Below are positions 21,866 through 35,225 of a DNA stretch of 64,000 nt, in pieces (position 1 is the first letter of the stretch; every line of letters starts with the position of its first letter). Location of the stretch: assembly GCA_017979445.1 (NCBI GenBank), contig CM030709.1, positions 4,754,001-4,818,000 on the forward strand, read 5' to 3'. The DNA is from Akebia trifoliata. Taxonomy: Eukaryota > Streptophyta > Magnoliopsida > Ranunculales > Lardizabalaceae. The position numbers were made by a program, and so were the translations under genes. The notes beneath the pieces are model-generated. The model was given only the letters and a program-made list of their open reading frames with translations, ran no database searches and was not told the DNA's origin.

Positions 21866-22955
21866 TGCTAACATTTTAGATCTCAAGGGGATGTTTACAG
21901 TATCTACCAAATTCACTTTTTAATAATACTTTTTCCCATTTATCTTTTAGTAAAAAAAATAAGGATATGTTAATCTTTTTACACAATAAATATTTGTTTA
22001 CATAATAAACGCTAAGGGTATTTTAATCTTTTAATTTAAATATTTTCATGATAAATATTTTGGCAATCAATGCTAGAATACTAAATGCATTTATTAAGGG
22101 TAGGGGTGTCAATGGGTACCCATTTAACTGAATCAGAACCAGAATTGAACATCACGATTCCGATTCCGTTTTCATTGGAATTGATTAGATCTGAGTCTAA
22201 AATGGAACCAAACCGATAGAACCAGAATAGTTAGGTTTTATCTAATGGGTACTCACGGGTACCCAAAACCAATTTATTAATTTTGTAGGGAAAAAATATT
22301 TCAAATCATTATAAAACTTTTTTCCTTGAAAAAAAATTAAGATATTAGCTACAAAATTATTGACTTAGTTATAAAAATTAAGATATAAAACTAATATCTT
22401 AATTTTTTTTTTAAAGGAAAAAAGTTTTATAATGATTTGAAATATTTTTTGTCTCATTCGATTCTTCAGAATAAAAATTGACGGGTAGCCATGTTTTTTA
22501 GTGGTTCCGGATCCAATTCTATTTATTACAAAACTGGACTAGGAACAGACCCATTGACACCCCTAACATACATTTGTTTTTTCACTAATGCTTAAGACCT
22601 CATGGGAACATAAGCAGCATCCATCACTTTTTTCCAATAATACCCTTTTTCCATTTTTTTTTTTTTTAGTGAAGAAGACAAAGGTATGCTAGTCTCTTAT
22701 ATAATAAATACATTTATTATGTCCTTGATAAATGCATTTATTATGTTGGCATTGATTGTCAAAAAAATTAATACAAAAAGACATTTAAGTCAAAAGACTA
22801 AAATACCCTTACTACTTATTATACAAACAAAATTTTATTATGTAAAAAACCAACATACCATTTTTTTCTAGTAAAAAATAAAATAGAGAGGGGTATATTG
22901 AAAAGTGAATTTGGTGGACAATGTTAATGTCCCTACGAGGTCTTAGATATTAACA
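21866..22955. mobile_element. Long-TIR MITE, type K, copy A
   Basis: Inverted termini of about 50 bp: TGCTAACATTTTAGATCTCA with GATGTTTACAGTATCTACCA on the left, and GGACAATGTTAATGTCCCTA with GAGGTCTTAGATATTAACA on the right. The interior contains a nested TAGGGGTGTCAA element. Copy B has the matching element near 28546-36217. No coding capacity. Confidence 0.6.
22101..22565. mobile_element. TAGGGGTGTCAATGGGT-ended element nested in the type K MITE
   Basis: Ends TAGGGGTGTCAATGGGTACC and ACCCATTGACACCCCTA are inverted repeats of the same family as 19675-21720. The interior has ACCAGAATAG and an inverted ATATTAG/CTAATAT segment. No convincing 8-bp flanking duplication is left. Not present at the matching place in copy B. 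Confidence 0.6.
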
Positions 22956-24290
22956 TTATATATTAGATGGATAAGATCCAATTCAAGCAAAACCTAAGGT
23001 TGACGAGATCAAATCTCTTTATCTAGTTACTTACCTTTTGAAGGTGCCACATTATTAAGGTGAAAAAGTTTATGAATGATAATATCACAAATCTAAAATA
23101 CATATGTGCATGTAATCATAGATTATGCTTGCAAAGTTAAACATACCACACCATTTCTACAATGATATTACTTGGTAAAGTTTGTGGATGATGATATCAT
23201 ATACTTGGATTCAATTTCCGCCAACACTGAGTTATTGATCTTATTAAAAACATGCTTACCGAACTATTATATAAAAAAAGATGGAGATAATAGGCTTTTA
23301 TATACAAATTTCTATAATCGCAACATATTTAAGATTTGCATGAACTTGATTGTTCATCATTTGCAAATTTTTAATTGTACTTTATAAGTGTTGTTTTTAA
23401 TGCGAGTCTTTACATCTAGCATACTACCCAACATGCATGAAGTATTGTGTTGAAGTTTTCTTATGTAAAATAGAATTCAATTATATCTTGTGAAAGGGTG
23501 CTAAGATTCTATGCGTACGAGTTTATACATCTATTGAAATATTATAGAGGTTATTAGTTTTCCTTAAGTGAAAAGGGAGTAGGTGATTTGAGTAGAGGAA
23601 CTTATACTAACTTGAGATAACTTTTAAGGAGAGCCTTATGGTTCTAAAAAAATATATTTTGCTTCTAATCGTACTTCCCTTTTTAGTCATTACAAATCCT
23701 CATTTATACTAATAAAGGGTGATGAAATAATATTAATGCCTTCAACTCATTAGGATTGACATGTTAGGATTTGATTACACATTAAAATGTGCTCAAGCAT
23801 GACACATATCATCCGTTCTTTTTCCTCACAAGTAGCATTGAATGATTATTTTGAATTATTATATAATAGGTCCTATGATACCGTTGAAATATTTATGATG
23901 AGTGTCCTTACCAACAATCAGACTTAATCAAATACCTCATCACATGCATGGGCAGAGCCAAGATTTCTTATAGGAGGTAAATATATTGAACTTGTTATAT
24001 TGAAGATTTGAAGATGATTGATTTTGGAGAGATAATTCAATGATTTCTAGTTAGAAGTTAAATAAAATGGGCATTTAGATTATTTCTCATTAGTCTATGA
24101 ATAAATAATTAAGTCTATGAACAAATAATTAAATCGAGGGGGCAATGTCATTAGTTAAAAAATTTGTATATCTGAAATATTCCCTAGAACTCTTACATGC
24201 CCATTTGATATCAATCTTCTCTAATAGATTAATGCAAAATTACCTTACCCTCGTCTTCAACCTAAAATTAAAATCCGTTTAAAATCAAAA

Positions 24291-25130
24291 TCCTTTTATG
24301 TTAAGTGCCTAAAAATGTGTATTTTCTCATTATTTTATAGAGTACTTAATCGTACTTTCTAACCAAGAGCTATGATTTCTCAATGAAATCCTGCATAATA
24401 ATTAATTCATCATAAGTGACTTTTTATTGACTAAATTGCATGTATTTTTACAGATTTAATTATATGTTTATTTTTTACAGGTAAAACATATGAAAATTGA
24501 AGAATCAAATAGTAGAAAACTACCAAAGTCAAAAATCAGAGGTCAAGTTCAAAGTCAAAGTCAAAATACAGTCCCAAATATCTGATGGTCGCGAATTAAC
24601 AGAATCAAGTTTCTTTCAATTTAAAATTTTCATGTCATACCTTTTTTCCTATAACTTTTAACTCACTTATCAAAATAAGCCAAGGTTGGTGGGGTTAGAA
24701 ATTTTATTTAAAGTAGAATAAATTTATATTTCTCAAATAAATGTTAATTTGGACTTTGAATTGATAAAAAATGAGTGACAAATGAAAGACTCAAATCTAT
24801 TATGTTTTACCATTTTGGACATCCTTTTTGACTTGATTATTAAAACAAAGCGAGGTCATTGGGTTATAATTATAATAGAGAAGATAAGTTATTTCTATTT
24901 GACGAAGGAGAACCAATTCAAACTAAAAAATGATGAAAATTTGTTTAAAACGTAGGATCCAAGGTTGTTGAAAATAAATTTATTAAAAACCTTTTAAAAA
25001 ATGAAAAAAACAAAAATACTAGAATTAAATATAACTAGTTTAATATGAATTCATCAATCTCCATAAGAAATTAAAGATTAATCAAGAATGATTATGGAGA
25101 TACAATAGCAAAAATAAATAAAATACTTAT
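24291..25130. other. Spacer between the two duplicate copies
   Basis: AT-rich DNA of about 840 bp that matches neither copy. It holds no gene and no recognisable element. AAAGTCAAAGTC-type short repeats occur near 24560. Confidence 0.45.
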
Positions 25131-25380
25131 CTTTATAGTGTAAGTTGAGGTAGAGACTTCAAAGAAATCGACAAATCTGAGTCTTAGACAAGAAAGAGTG
25201 TTTTGTTTTATTGGCTCTAAAGAGATAAAGAAGAAAGTGAAACCCTTAGAGAGAGAAAAAGAAAGAAAAAACAAAGCTAATAAATGATAGTTAACTTTTA
25301 TCTCTGCTATTTAATTTGAGAATTTATGATAAAATCTCGATCCAGTACTTCAAGTAGTGGAGTTTTAAATAGAAGTCGGT
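25131..25380 (-). pseudogene. Orphan copy of EIN2 leader and core promoter
   Basis: Minus-strand sequence corresponding to 18535-18775: the CT-rich leader (TTTCTCTCTCTAAGGG, ATCTCTTTAGAGCCAA) and the TATTTAAAA motif are recognisable. It breaks off at TAGTGTAAGT, upstream (in gene sense) of the EIN2 leader donor site. A transcript starting here would run into the spacer and then copy A rather than into EIN2 exons directly. Confidence 0.75.
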
Positions 25381-25680
25381 TGAAAGAATATATGACCACG
25401 TGTCAATTTTATTAATTGGACACATGTTATTAAGTGTTGATAGGAGTTGGTTTTGAAGATTCATTTCTGAAGTAGAGGATTTCGATTTCTTTATGATAAA
25501 TTAATGTCCTTTTATTTTGAATTTTCGACAAATTATGAGGAGAGTTTATCACAACTCACGAGCGATTAAAGCCAATGGACTTGTTTCTTGAGTGTATCCA
25601 CCATTGGATATATTCATAGGGATTGACTCTATAATCCCCCATTTTTGGGATGATTTGACTAATTAGCCTCTATTTGGAAT

Positions 25681-25852
25681 AATGATTTTTTGACGCTGCC
25701 TTTGACATACACCCCCATCACAGAATCAAAGATCATTTGCATCAGGATACGTAGAACCACAAATCTTTTTCTTATGTATCACAAAGCAAATGATCTACTA
25801 TTCTGTGATGGGGGTGTATTTCAGAGGTGGAAGTCAGATTATCACGACTCCT
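25681..25852. repeat. Foldback element, family F, copy B partner
   Basis: Matches 19085-19262. Arms TTTTTTGACGCTGCC and TCTGTGATGGGGGTGTAT are partly complementary, with the inner ATAGATC-type hairpin (AAAGATCATTTGC / GCAAATGATCTAC). Shared with copy A. Confidence 0.65.
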
Positions 25853-26272
25853 CTATCTAAATCTCTATAATTGCAATTTCAACATCAATTATTTTGGTGA
25901 CAACGTTCAAAAAGTGTTTTTTGGAATTTAGAAGGTACTTTCAAAGATTGTGGGATATTTGGTGAAAAGCAACTTTTTTATTCAAGAAACACTTTTGAGT
26001 TACTTATAAAATTGGGAACATTTTTATTAGATGGGTTTTTAAATTTTGTTACATCTAGGTTTCCATAGAAGTTAAATAAGTCGAGACATCATCAAATTCT
26101 AACCTACTTTTGATTAATGAGTTTTGTAAAAACTTAGAAGTTGAGTACATAAGAAGAAGATTTTGAATCCAAAAAGTGTGTTGTTGACATGAACTTAAAA
26201 TCATTCCAACATAAGATGCCCCAAACATACCTTAATATATTGCGACTTCTACCTTGGAGATGGTATCATTAT

Positions 26273-28399
26273 TAGGGGTGTCAATGGGTCAATTTCGGTT
26301 CAATTCCTAAGAAACTTAGAACCATAACCACTATTTTTTTTTTAATTCCATGTCCAATTATAAAATAAGTGGAACCAGAACCACCAATCACAAGTACCTA
26401 TCATGTCCAGTTCTCAAGAATCGAATGGGAAAAAATGTTTCAAAATCATTATAAAAAAATCCTTCTAAAAATTAACATATTATCTACAAAGTATCAACTT
26501 AATAATAATTTATTTTATTAAAATATGATTTAATGATTGAAAGTGCCCTTGATCCGCGAGTTGCGGATATGTTTTTTGGGTTTTGGGAGTTGCCACCTAA
26601 TTTTATGGTCTATGAACCGGATCATGACTCTAAACAGATAAATAACACTAATCTATGAAAAAAAAACCACGGGTCTGGGGATCAGGTTACGGGATTGGAA
26701 GGTGCTAAACACCAATCCCGTCCGGAAAATGTCAGTCTCTACTTTTTAAAAAATTTACATTGTTAAAAATACAACCTAAAAATCAAAATAAAATATTACC
26801 TTTATTACTTTGAGTGATTGTGACGACTGATTCCCTCAATATTGGCGGAGTGCATTCCTCGTATGAATATTCCTGCCTTTGTTTTCATCACTAGATTAGT
26901 TTCAGATCTTCGAGATACGGTATTCTCCTCCTAGATCTAAGTTTTTGTTGAATTCTCTTGGTGTTTTGAAGGTTTCTAGGTATTTTTTGAGGATTTTTGA
27001 ATGTTTTTTAATAGAAAATGGGGTTTGGGTGTTAGGTAGGGACTTAGGACTTCAGATTTAGGATTTTGGGAAGGTTGAAGAGAGTTTTTGGCCTCTCTTT
27101 CCTAGAGTTTCTCTTGACTTGCAAGATTGGGTTGTGGAGGCTCCTTATTATAGAGTTTTTTTTAGAAGTCTTTCAATTTGACTAGTTTTTTTAAGATAAG
27201 GTTAATTAAGATTTTGAATTAGGATTTTCATTCTTACGTACAATGAAAGAATATTTTTTAGTTTTTTAGGAGAACCCTTCTGATTATATTTTTAATTCTT
27301 TGGGACCCCAAATGGAGGGGCCTTCTAATAAATATCAGGTGGGCCCCACTTGAATAAGTATGCCATTACTTAAAATTTGGCCCGTGGGCTTAATTAATTT
27401 ATTTTATTTGTTTAAAATTTTAAATTTAATTTATTAAGATTTCATTTTACGATCATTAATATTTTAATTATTAATTTTAAAATTTTAAATTTTTAAGGTT
27501 GAAAAATTATCATTTTGCCCTCAAAGAGGACTTTTACGTTTTGAAGTCATTTTTTGATGTTTTGAAATCAGTTTTTCGTAATAAATTCAATGGAAATATC
27601 GGTTTGTGTCATTTATGGGTTTTTTGTGTGAAATAGTCGTGGACCCTATGAGGGCATTTTCGTAATTTTGTCAAATTTTATAAAAATTGACGAAATAATT
27701 TATTTGATTTTAATTTGCTGTTTTATGTGTTCGAAAGAATTTTTTTAAGTGTAGTATAAGCTCTAGAGATGTTTTGATGTCAGGGGTATTTTGATAATTT
27801 GATAATTTTTTGATGATTTTTTCTCGTAAAACTTCTTTTTGTCGTAAAATGATGATTTTTATGTTTTTTTGTTATATTTTTCTAACGTAGTGTGATTTCT
27901 AAAGTTTTGTTTGTTGAGATATCTCATCCGAGTTTTTGAAACATATCTAGTAACAAAATAAAGCATTGGAATATTCATCCATCATAGAGAACCGTCACAA
28001 TCGAGTTGACGAGTTGATTAATCAGGCGAGTGCGAAAATGGGGTGTCTGCAATAACGTTTTTTCAAAAATTAAAATTCATCTTTTTTTTACAGGTAATCA
28101 ACTTTAAAAAGAGATGACCCATTTTAAGCTCCAATATTTAATTTGTATGAAAATTTGAAGAATTTTATATAATATATGCTAATTTTTAAATATAGAAAAA
28201 TCTTAAATCATTTATAATATAAAAAATAAATGACAAAATAAATCAATTCCGGATACTTGCAGATATCCATCAAATGGAACTCAATGGTTTCAGTTCGATT
28301 CCATATTAGACCCGACTCTAATTGATTTTAACAAAAAGAGAATTGGGCTGGGGATTTCGAGTTCAATTCCATGCAAATGGGTACTCATTGACACCCCTA
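26273..28399. mobile_element. hAT-type non-autonomous element, copy B, split by a solo LTR
   Basis: Left end TAGGGGTGTCAATGGGT and right end ATTGACACCCCTA, with flanks ATCATTAT (26265-26272) and ATCATTAA (28400-28407). The partner in copy A shares the ends and flanks. A 1514-bp solo LTR splits it; without this the element is about 613 bp. Confidence 0.75.
26538..28051. mobile_element. Solo LTR, family L (copy 1)
   Basis: Begins TGAAAGTGCCCTTGATCCGC and ends GGGGTGTCTGCA (TG...CA). It is closely related to 36782-38557 through GGGAGTTGCCACCTA, GGGGATCAGGTTACGGGATT, GTGCTAAACACCAATCCCG, GACGAGTTGATTAATCAGGC and the end. No gag, pol or primer-binding site adjoins it, so it is a solo LTR. The flanks ATGAT and ATAAC are a poor match, perhaps mutated duplications. 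Copy A lacks it at TTTAATGATTTTTTTTCAAA. Conserved words resemble plant Ty3/gypsy LTRs, but the lineage is unproven. Confidence 0.75.
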
Positions 28400-29058
28400 A
28401 TCATTAATAAGCTAGATCATATCATATGACCATACTTTAAATCATTATCGTGATGAATAACAATTTTGTTAAGATTTATTCATTTATAAATTGAAATACT
28501 GCACTTGCACAGGATAATTGTATATAAGTAATTATAAATGAAGAATGCTAACATCCAAGACCTCATGGGGATGTTAACATTATCCACCAAATTCATTTTT
28601 CAACAATACCCTTCTCATTTTGTCTTTTAGTGAAAAAATACGAGTATGTTGGTCTTTTACATAATAAATGTTAAAGATATTTTAATCTTTTGATTTAAAT
28701 ATCTTTTTATAGTAAATGATTTAGTAATTAATAATAAAATAATAAATATATATATATTAAGGACATAATAAAATGTATTTATTATGTAAAAGACTAATAT
28801 ATCCTTGTCTTTTTTACTAAATGACAAAATGTGGAGGGGTATTATTGAAAAAAGAGTGGTGGAGAATGCTTACATTCCCACGAGGAATGCTAATGTCCAA
28901 GACCTTATGAGGACGTAAGCATTCTCCACCGTATTTTTTTCTAATAATACCCCTCATCATTTTGTCTTTGGATCTTGTTAGTGTGTGTCCACATGTTAAA
29001 ATACAATAAATACATATTGAAATTTGGATTTTGTATCGAAAATGAACTTAAAAAATTA

Positions 29059-32000
29059 GGGCCTGTTTGGATTGACTTCTCTAAGTGCTTTTGACTCTTA
29101 CAAGAAGTCAGAAGCACTTACTCTACCGTTTGGATATTTTATGCTTTGAAAAAATAACTTTTTAAAAGAGTCAAAATAGTGCTTTTATGAGAAGTACCGA
29201 AATTGGTACTTCTCAATTTCGTTTTTGCGGAGAACAATTACACCGTCAAAAAATTTCGCAACTTTCCAATTTTACCCCCTCGTTTTATTTTATCTGTTTT
29301 TTCTCCTTAATTAACGAAACGTAGAACAAAAGGACTCTGTCTTCTCCAAAACGTAAAATAAAAGACAGACGTTCTTCTCCACACTACATCGTGAAGGAGA
29401 TCGAGAGAAACTCGTTCGACAGAGCCGAGAGTCATCTCTCTCCCTCCGACTGTCTTCTCTCTCCGGCGATTACGGTGGTTAACCCCATCAACGGAAACCC
29501 TCAACAGAAACCCTCAACGGAACTCTCAACGGTGGCAGAAACCCTCAACAGAAACCCTCAACGGAACTCCAACGGTGGCGAGATCATTCTCATCCTTGAA
29601 ACCCTCGACAGAAAGAGGTAATTTTTCTGATTTTTTAATCCCACTTTGAAGTTCTCGATTGAAAACACAACAGAGAGAGGTAACCCTCGTCTGTTCTTCA
29701 ATGGATTGAGTCCAATATTCTTCTATAATTGATTTGTCGACTGAACCTCGACAGAGAGAGGTAACTCTCATTTGAAACTCTTTGAAATTTCAACTAAACA
29801 TCGACTGAACCTCACTCTCTTCTCAAATTTTTTCTGAAATATTTTCATGGGTTGAAAAGATATAAGTTTCATCTGGTAACGTCGTTATCCTGTTTAGAAA
29901 CTCAATTTTGATTTTGTTTGAGAACGGCCTTTTTTTTCTTTAGAAAAAATAAAATAATAATAAAGTTAATTGTTAATGTTGGTGTTTCTTTTTCGCCAAT
30001 GTTTACGTTTAGGAACATTTGCTAAAAACTTATTCTAATGGGTTGAAGAGGAAGGGTATGTAGGACTATAGCCTACACTTTCAGTTTTTATTTTTTATTT
30101 TTTTAATTTGACCTTCAACACAATCTGTAAATCATTGATTCCTTCGAATTTCATTCGTATTTTTCCTATGTTTACTTCTAATAAGAGGAATGGGTTTGTT
30201 TGGATCGGATTTTTTTACTAAATATTATAATGGTGATCTCGCTATTGTAATTGTATAAGCTCAAAGTGGGGATTAACTCAAAATTATCATCAAGATGCTA
30301 AGGTCTCATTTCTTGTGAAGTGTTTTTTTTTTAAAAATGTTTTGAGGTGAAGTATCTTCCTGCTTTGTAATGCATTACTTGCATGTTTGAGCTGATATAT
30401 TGTGTAACTAATTAGAGTGGTTGAATATTGCTTGCTCATGGATGAGATTAAATTTACTTATTTATTTATTTAATTTTTGGTTGAGTTGATTCAATCTGAA
30501 GCCTCCGTTGGGAATTTCAACAAAGTTTTGGTTTTAAAGCTGAAATGCGAACATCTATTTTGAATGATTTGAATCTTGTAAGAGCATGTTGTTCAATTAC
30601 AGCCTCTGAAATAACTACAACTTTCAAATATAATTTTGGGTGATTTTTAATGTTTTTGTCTATCTATTTAGTACCTAAAATACCCCATACTTATAGAAGA
30701 ACCTCGAAATTAAATTTTGTGGGTAATGCTGGAATTATATGTAAGACTCGTGAGATCGGAGTTGTCCTTCCAAGTCCATAACCCTTGCAAATGCCCTTCA
30801 AATAAGACATCTTGGTTATGGAGACTTCTAAATCATATAGATTTAGAAGTTTTCCAATGATTCTTGATTCAATCTAATCCCTAATTGTCCTAAATTTTTT
30901 GTAATTGAATTTTTCTGAAAACTGTCTAATTATCACAATTATTTACTGCAGTTTTTTATTTATTTAATTTTTTAATTTTTTATACCTGAATGAAATTGTT
31001 GTAATAATGGAAGATGACTAGGTTGTCTTGGCTTACATGGTGTTGAATCCTTGTGCTTATTTAAAAACTATCCTTTTTAAAGTTCAATTAGGTCGTGGGA
31101 ATAACACTAATTAACTAAAGAATGGTGTTAGGAAGGCCATCCTTTTATACTTTCCACACTTGTTGGATACATCCTAAATATGCGGCTGAAATGTTTAGCT
31201 AGTGTGTTACCAGCATGATATATTTTTCTCAGTTAATGATAAGCTGTTGTATCAAAATATCATGCATGCATTTCTCTTGGTTCCATGATATATTGGACAA
31301 AGGTTATTACTTGTAAGTATTATACATGGGCTAACAATGAGCTTGGTCCTAAATCAGATTTGATCCTCGTTGGTTCAAGATTTTTTTTGTCTATGTGATC
31401 GAGCTTCATTGGCATATGCTAGTCATTGGAGGGTAGTAGTTTTTCATTGATTAGTTGTTGGTGCTAGTCATTGTTGCCCTTGTCCCATCTCAGAGTGCTC
31501 AATGCAAGCCAAATATATGGGATTACGTGTTTGTTGACGTGAATAACTGTCTGTGCCCTTCAAATTTTATCATGGAGGCTGGGGTAGTCGAGGTGTCATC
31601 ATTATGGTTGTAGGCTTGTTTTGTGTGCATAATTGCAGAATCTTAATAGAAGCTTGGCAGGTGTTGTGCTTTAGCCTGTTTGGGGATACAAACAACTCTT
31701 TGAGAGATAAAATGCTAGTCATTACTCTTTTTCTTTGAAGCAAGCTGCACAAAGACTTCGAAGGAGTATTTTTTTTTTTATCGATAAAGATGAATTTATC
31801 GATGCTGTATTTCGTATTTTTGAAGATAAAATTTCATGGTTTGCTCATGTTGGAAATCCTCTAATGTTTTGGGATGAATTTATGTTAGAATTAGTCCCAT
31901 ATTCATTCGAGGTCGTGTTTTAGGCTTTGATGACATACTGGGGTGCTTGAATTGATAATATTTATATGAATTGTTGCATGGATATTAGATTGTGTATTAT

Positions 32001-32524
32001 GCAGGTATTTTTTTTTAGCAGAAAAATTTCATACGTCCATTTTTTAGAGGAGATGCTGTCGAAATTTCGATAGAATTTAAAATTAATAAATTTATTTAAA
32101 TTGAAAATAATTATTTTTATAATTTTTAATATAATTTTATTATATATATATATATATATTTAGTGTAATTATATATTTTTTTAAAGTATTCTGATCATTT
32201 TTTATGCATTCTAGGTGCATTATCAACATTAAGGATATTCTTTCTCTCTCTCTCTATTATATTTTTATTTGCTAAATTTAGGATTTTATATGAGCCTTAT
32301 CCTAATTGTAAATAATCTTAAGAGTACGCAATACAAGTCATACATCAGACATACATTGTCTTGTCTCTTCTATTGGTTTTAAATCCTATCAGAATCAGTT
32401 TATTGTGATTAATTTTTCTCTAACACATGATTTATTTATGTTTTTTTCTAACACATGATTAATTTTTTTAATTTTAAACTTTTATTTAATTTTTTTTCAC
32501 ATATTTGTTTGTTTTCATTTTAAG
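29059..32524 (+). other. Long 5' region of the Harbinger element
   Basis: A CT-rich start (29390-29620) with the repeated word CAGAAACCCTCAACGGAA and GAGAGAGGTAA donor-like sites could be transcript leader. The remainder is AT-rich. A short frame near 31735-31923 has no family match. No further gene is supported. Confidence 0.45.
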
Positions 32525-33570
32525 ATGCCTTCTGAAACAACAAATATGAACAAGGACAAACAAGTTGCAACACAAAATGACAAGGGTAAAGCAAATTGGA
32601 GTCCGTATTTACGCAAGACCTTTGTTGAGCTATGTGTTGAAGCAGTCGCGCAAGGTCATAGAAATGGGCCAACTTTAGATAGGTTAGGATGGAAATTTGT
32701 TCGAAATGAATTTTTCAAGAAAACAGGATTTAAATTCGAACAAAAACAATTCAAAAATCATTGGAACAAAACAAAATTAAATTGGAAGGCTTGGTCCAAT
32801 CTAATGAGTGTAACTGGAATCGGTTGGAACGGCTATTCTATCATCATGAGCGATGAATGGTGGATTGAACGAGAAATGGTAATACATATTTTTTTATATG
32901 TTTAATTTCACTTATTTATGAAGATGTCAATAAATATCTATTAATAATATTTATCATTTTTTTATAGCAACATTCTGGAGATAATAAGTTTCGTTATAAG
33001 GCATTGGAGCACAGAGATGAGTTAGACAAGTTATTTGGTGGTACCACAGCTACCGGATCTCGTGTTCGATATTCTACAACGACAAACATGACGAATGAGT
33101 CAATTGCTGTTGATGATGATGATGATGATGATGATACTCCTGAATACATTCCAGCGACACAAGAAAATATACTCCCAACTCACCTTGATGATGATATTGA
33201 TGAGTCACCAAGTTCAAGACCATCACAGAGAAGGTCGTCAATAAGTGGGGATTCTAGATCAAAACGCAAAAAAGGAAAAAAATCTGATTTATTCGAGGTT
33301 GAATTCAGTCGTTTGGTGGATCTTTTCCAATCAAAAATTCATAAGGATGAACTTCCAAACGAGCAAAAAAAGCTTACTCCCGGTGAATGCTTGCCACTTC
33401 TTAATGAATTAGTGGATGAGATTCCTATAGGAAGCAATCGATATTCTTATGTGGTATCCAAGTTCGTGGAGAGTGTAGATTTTAGGAATGCTTTTTATAA
33501 CTTGCCAACAAATAATGCTCGTCTATCGTACTTTGATTTTGAATACCGTCGTTATCATGGTGATCACTAG
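32525..33570 (+). CDS. PIF/Harbinger ORF1, Myb/SANT-like DNA-binding protein (318 aa)
   Basis: Two exons, 32525-32878 and 32968-33570, joined at GAAATG|GTAATA and TTTATAG|CAACAT in phase 0. In Harbinger elements this protein works with the transposase in DNA binding and nuclear import. Residues from about 22 form the plant Myb/SANT-like domain, with the ANWSPYLRKTFVELCVEA and GPTLDRLGWKFVRNEFF helices, then KQFKNHWNKTKLNWKAW and GWNGYSIIMSDEWW. The middle holds an Asp run and Ser/Arg-rich linker with SKRKKGKKS, a likely nuclear localisation signal. The C-terminal part has conserved-looking helices and ends YRRYHGDH. The frame is fully open. It belongs to the transposon, not the host, though related proteins are often annotated as host genes. 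Confidence 0.85.
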
Positions 33571-33873
33571 AAGTTAGCATAGTTTTTTTTATGAGTCGGT
33601 TTTTTATGAATCCTTTTTTTTGTGAACTATGTGGTTAATAAAAGAAAATTTGTTTCATGGTTTATTTTGTATGGATTAAGTTTCTATTTATTTCTGATTT
33701 CTGGATTGTTGATTATGTCTTATGAATTATGAATTATGGATTATGGTTTAATTGTTAAAAATGTTTGTTTTAATATTTTATATGATTGTTTATATATTGA
33801 ATATATTTATATGATTGTTAATATGAAATATTAAATGATATTTTTTTATATTAATAATGTAAACAGAAACAAG

Positions 33874-35225
33874 ATGGATTATTCAGATTCAGACGATGAG
33901 ATTATATGTATGGCTGCACTTGCTGCAGCAAATCATTATCACACGGCTCGTAAAAATAAATTAGTTCGACAGCCCAAAACTAATTGTAATTTTACTGGAC
34001 AAAATTATATGAATTATGTTTTGTCTGGTAATAATGCAATATGTCATGAACAATTTCGAATGGAGAAACATGTTTTTGAGAAATTATGCAATACTTTACA
34101 CGAAGAGGTGGGTCTTGAAAGAACAAGGAACGTTTCTTTGGAAGTATCCTTAGGAATGTTCTTAAAGATATTGGGACAAAACGAGGGTATGCGAAGTGTT
34201 GGTGATCGATTTCAACGTTCTGAAGAAACCGTGAGTAGACACTTTCATAGAATCTTAAAAGCTGTCATTGAATTGTGCAAAACTCTCATTGTGCCTCGTT
34301 CTTTGGATGAGATCCCTCATCAAATTCGCACAAATTGAAGATTCTGACCTTTCTTTAAGGTAATTTTAAAGTTAAATTCAAAAAAATTGTAATATTTAAT
34401 CTTTAAAATAAAATTTCTTTTTATATGAAGGATTGTGTGGGAGCGATTGACGGTACTCATATTGGGGCACGAGTTCCAATAGCAGATCAACTTCGATATT
34501 TAGGTCGAAAAGGTATAACACAAAATGTAATGGCTGTATGTTCTTTCGATATGTTCTTCACATATGTAGTTGTTGGTTGGGAAGGACAAGCAAATGACGC
34601 GAACGTGTTCTTAAAAACCATAAATAATCCTAATTCAGGATTTCCTCACCTCCTCCGGTCAGGTTGGTATTCAAAATTTTACTTAAAAGTACATTCAATT
34701 ATATGTTATATATATAAAATAATGAAATTATTATTCATTTGTAGGCAAATATTACTTGGTTGACTCTGGCTATCCATTGATGGATGGGTACATGACACCA
34801 TATAGGGGTGTCTGTTATCATTTACAAGACTTTCGTCGGGGTGCATGGCAGAAGGAAAATAAGGAGTTATTTAACCATCTTCATTCTTCATTGCGTAATG
34901 TTATAGAGAGGTGTTTTGGAGTATTAAAGGCAAGATGGGCAATTCTTAGGGACATGCACACATACTCCATTGATACTCAAAGGGATATCGTCATTGCTTG
35001 CATGGGACTGCACAATTTCATTCGAAATGAAGCTTTGGCAGATGTTGAATTTGCTATATACGAAGAATTAGATTATATAGATGAAACCCCGTCCCTAGGA
35101 GTGTAGATGAGCCTGGACCCTCGAGACGTTCACAACGGGAAAGACATAGAGAAATGGAACGTAGGAGAGAAGTCATAGCTGAAGCTATAAAAGAAACTTA
35201 TGATCGACATGATATAATTATATAA
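33874..35225 (+). pseudogene. PIF/Harbinger DDE transposase, inactivated
   Basis: Resembles HARBI1/DDE_Tnp_4 nuclease-type transposases, which cut and join the element ends. Exons: 33874-34359, 34431-34662, 34745 onward, with GT-AG borders. Exon 1 has the N-terminal helix-turn-helix-like region (VSLGMFLKILGQNEG, SEETVSRHFHRIL). The catalytic triad is visible: D of AIDGTH (34449), D of NDANVF (34596), E of IERCFG (34906). Damage: TGA stops at 34336 and 34345 in a segment that is normally coding just before the intron, and a frameshift near 35100. Beyond the shift the frame from 35103 continues as a plausible C-terminal tail to TAA at 35223-35225. Catalytic residues are kept, but the protein cannot be made whole. 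Confidence 0.85.

Larger units (their letters stand above)
18535..24290. repeat. Segmental duplication copy A (EIN2 promoter and upstream DNA)
   Basis: Direct-repeat partner of 25131-39495. Matches run from inside the EIN2 leader (TAGTGTAAGT onward) to ACCTTACCCTCGT near 24255 (39470 in B). Landmarks in the same order in both include GGCTCTAAAGAGATAAAGAA, GGTTTCGATTTCTTTATGAT, CCTTAATATATTGCGACTT, GATCCAATTCAAGCAAAAC and TGATAATATCACAAATCT. Differences are mainly point changes and private insertions. Copy A carries two Helitrons and a TAGGGGTGTCAA-type element that B lacks. Confidence 0.85.

Noticed and set aside
31553..31923. Short frames in the Harbinger leader
   Set aside because: No family resemblance and no splice context; probably chance frames.
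35101..35225. Separate small gene after the transposase stop
   Set aside because: It reads as the C-terminal tail of the transposase in a shifted frame, so it is part of the pseudogene.
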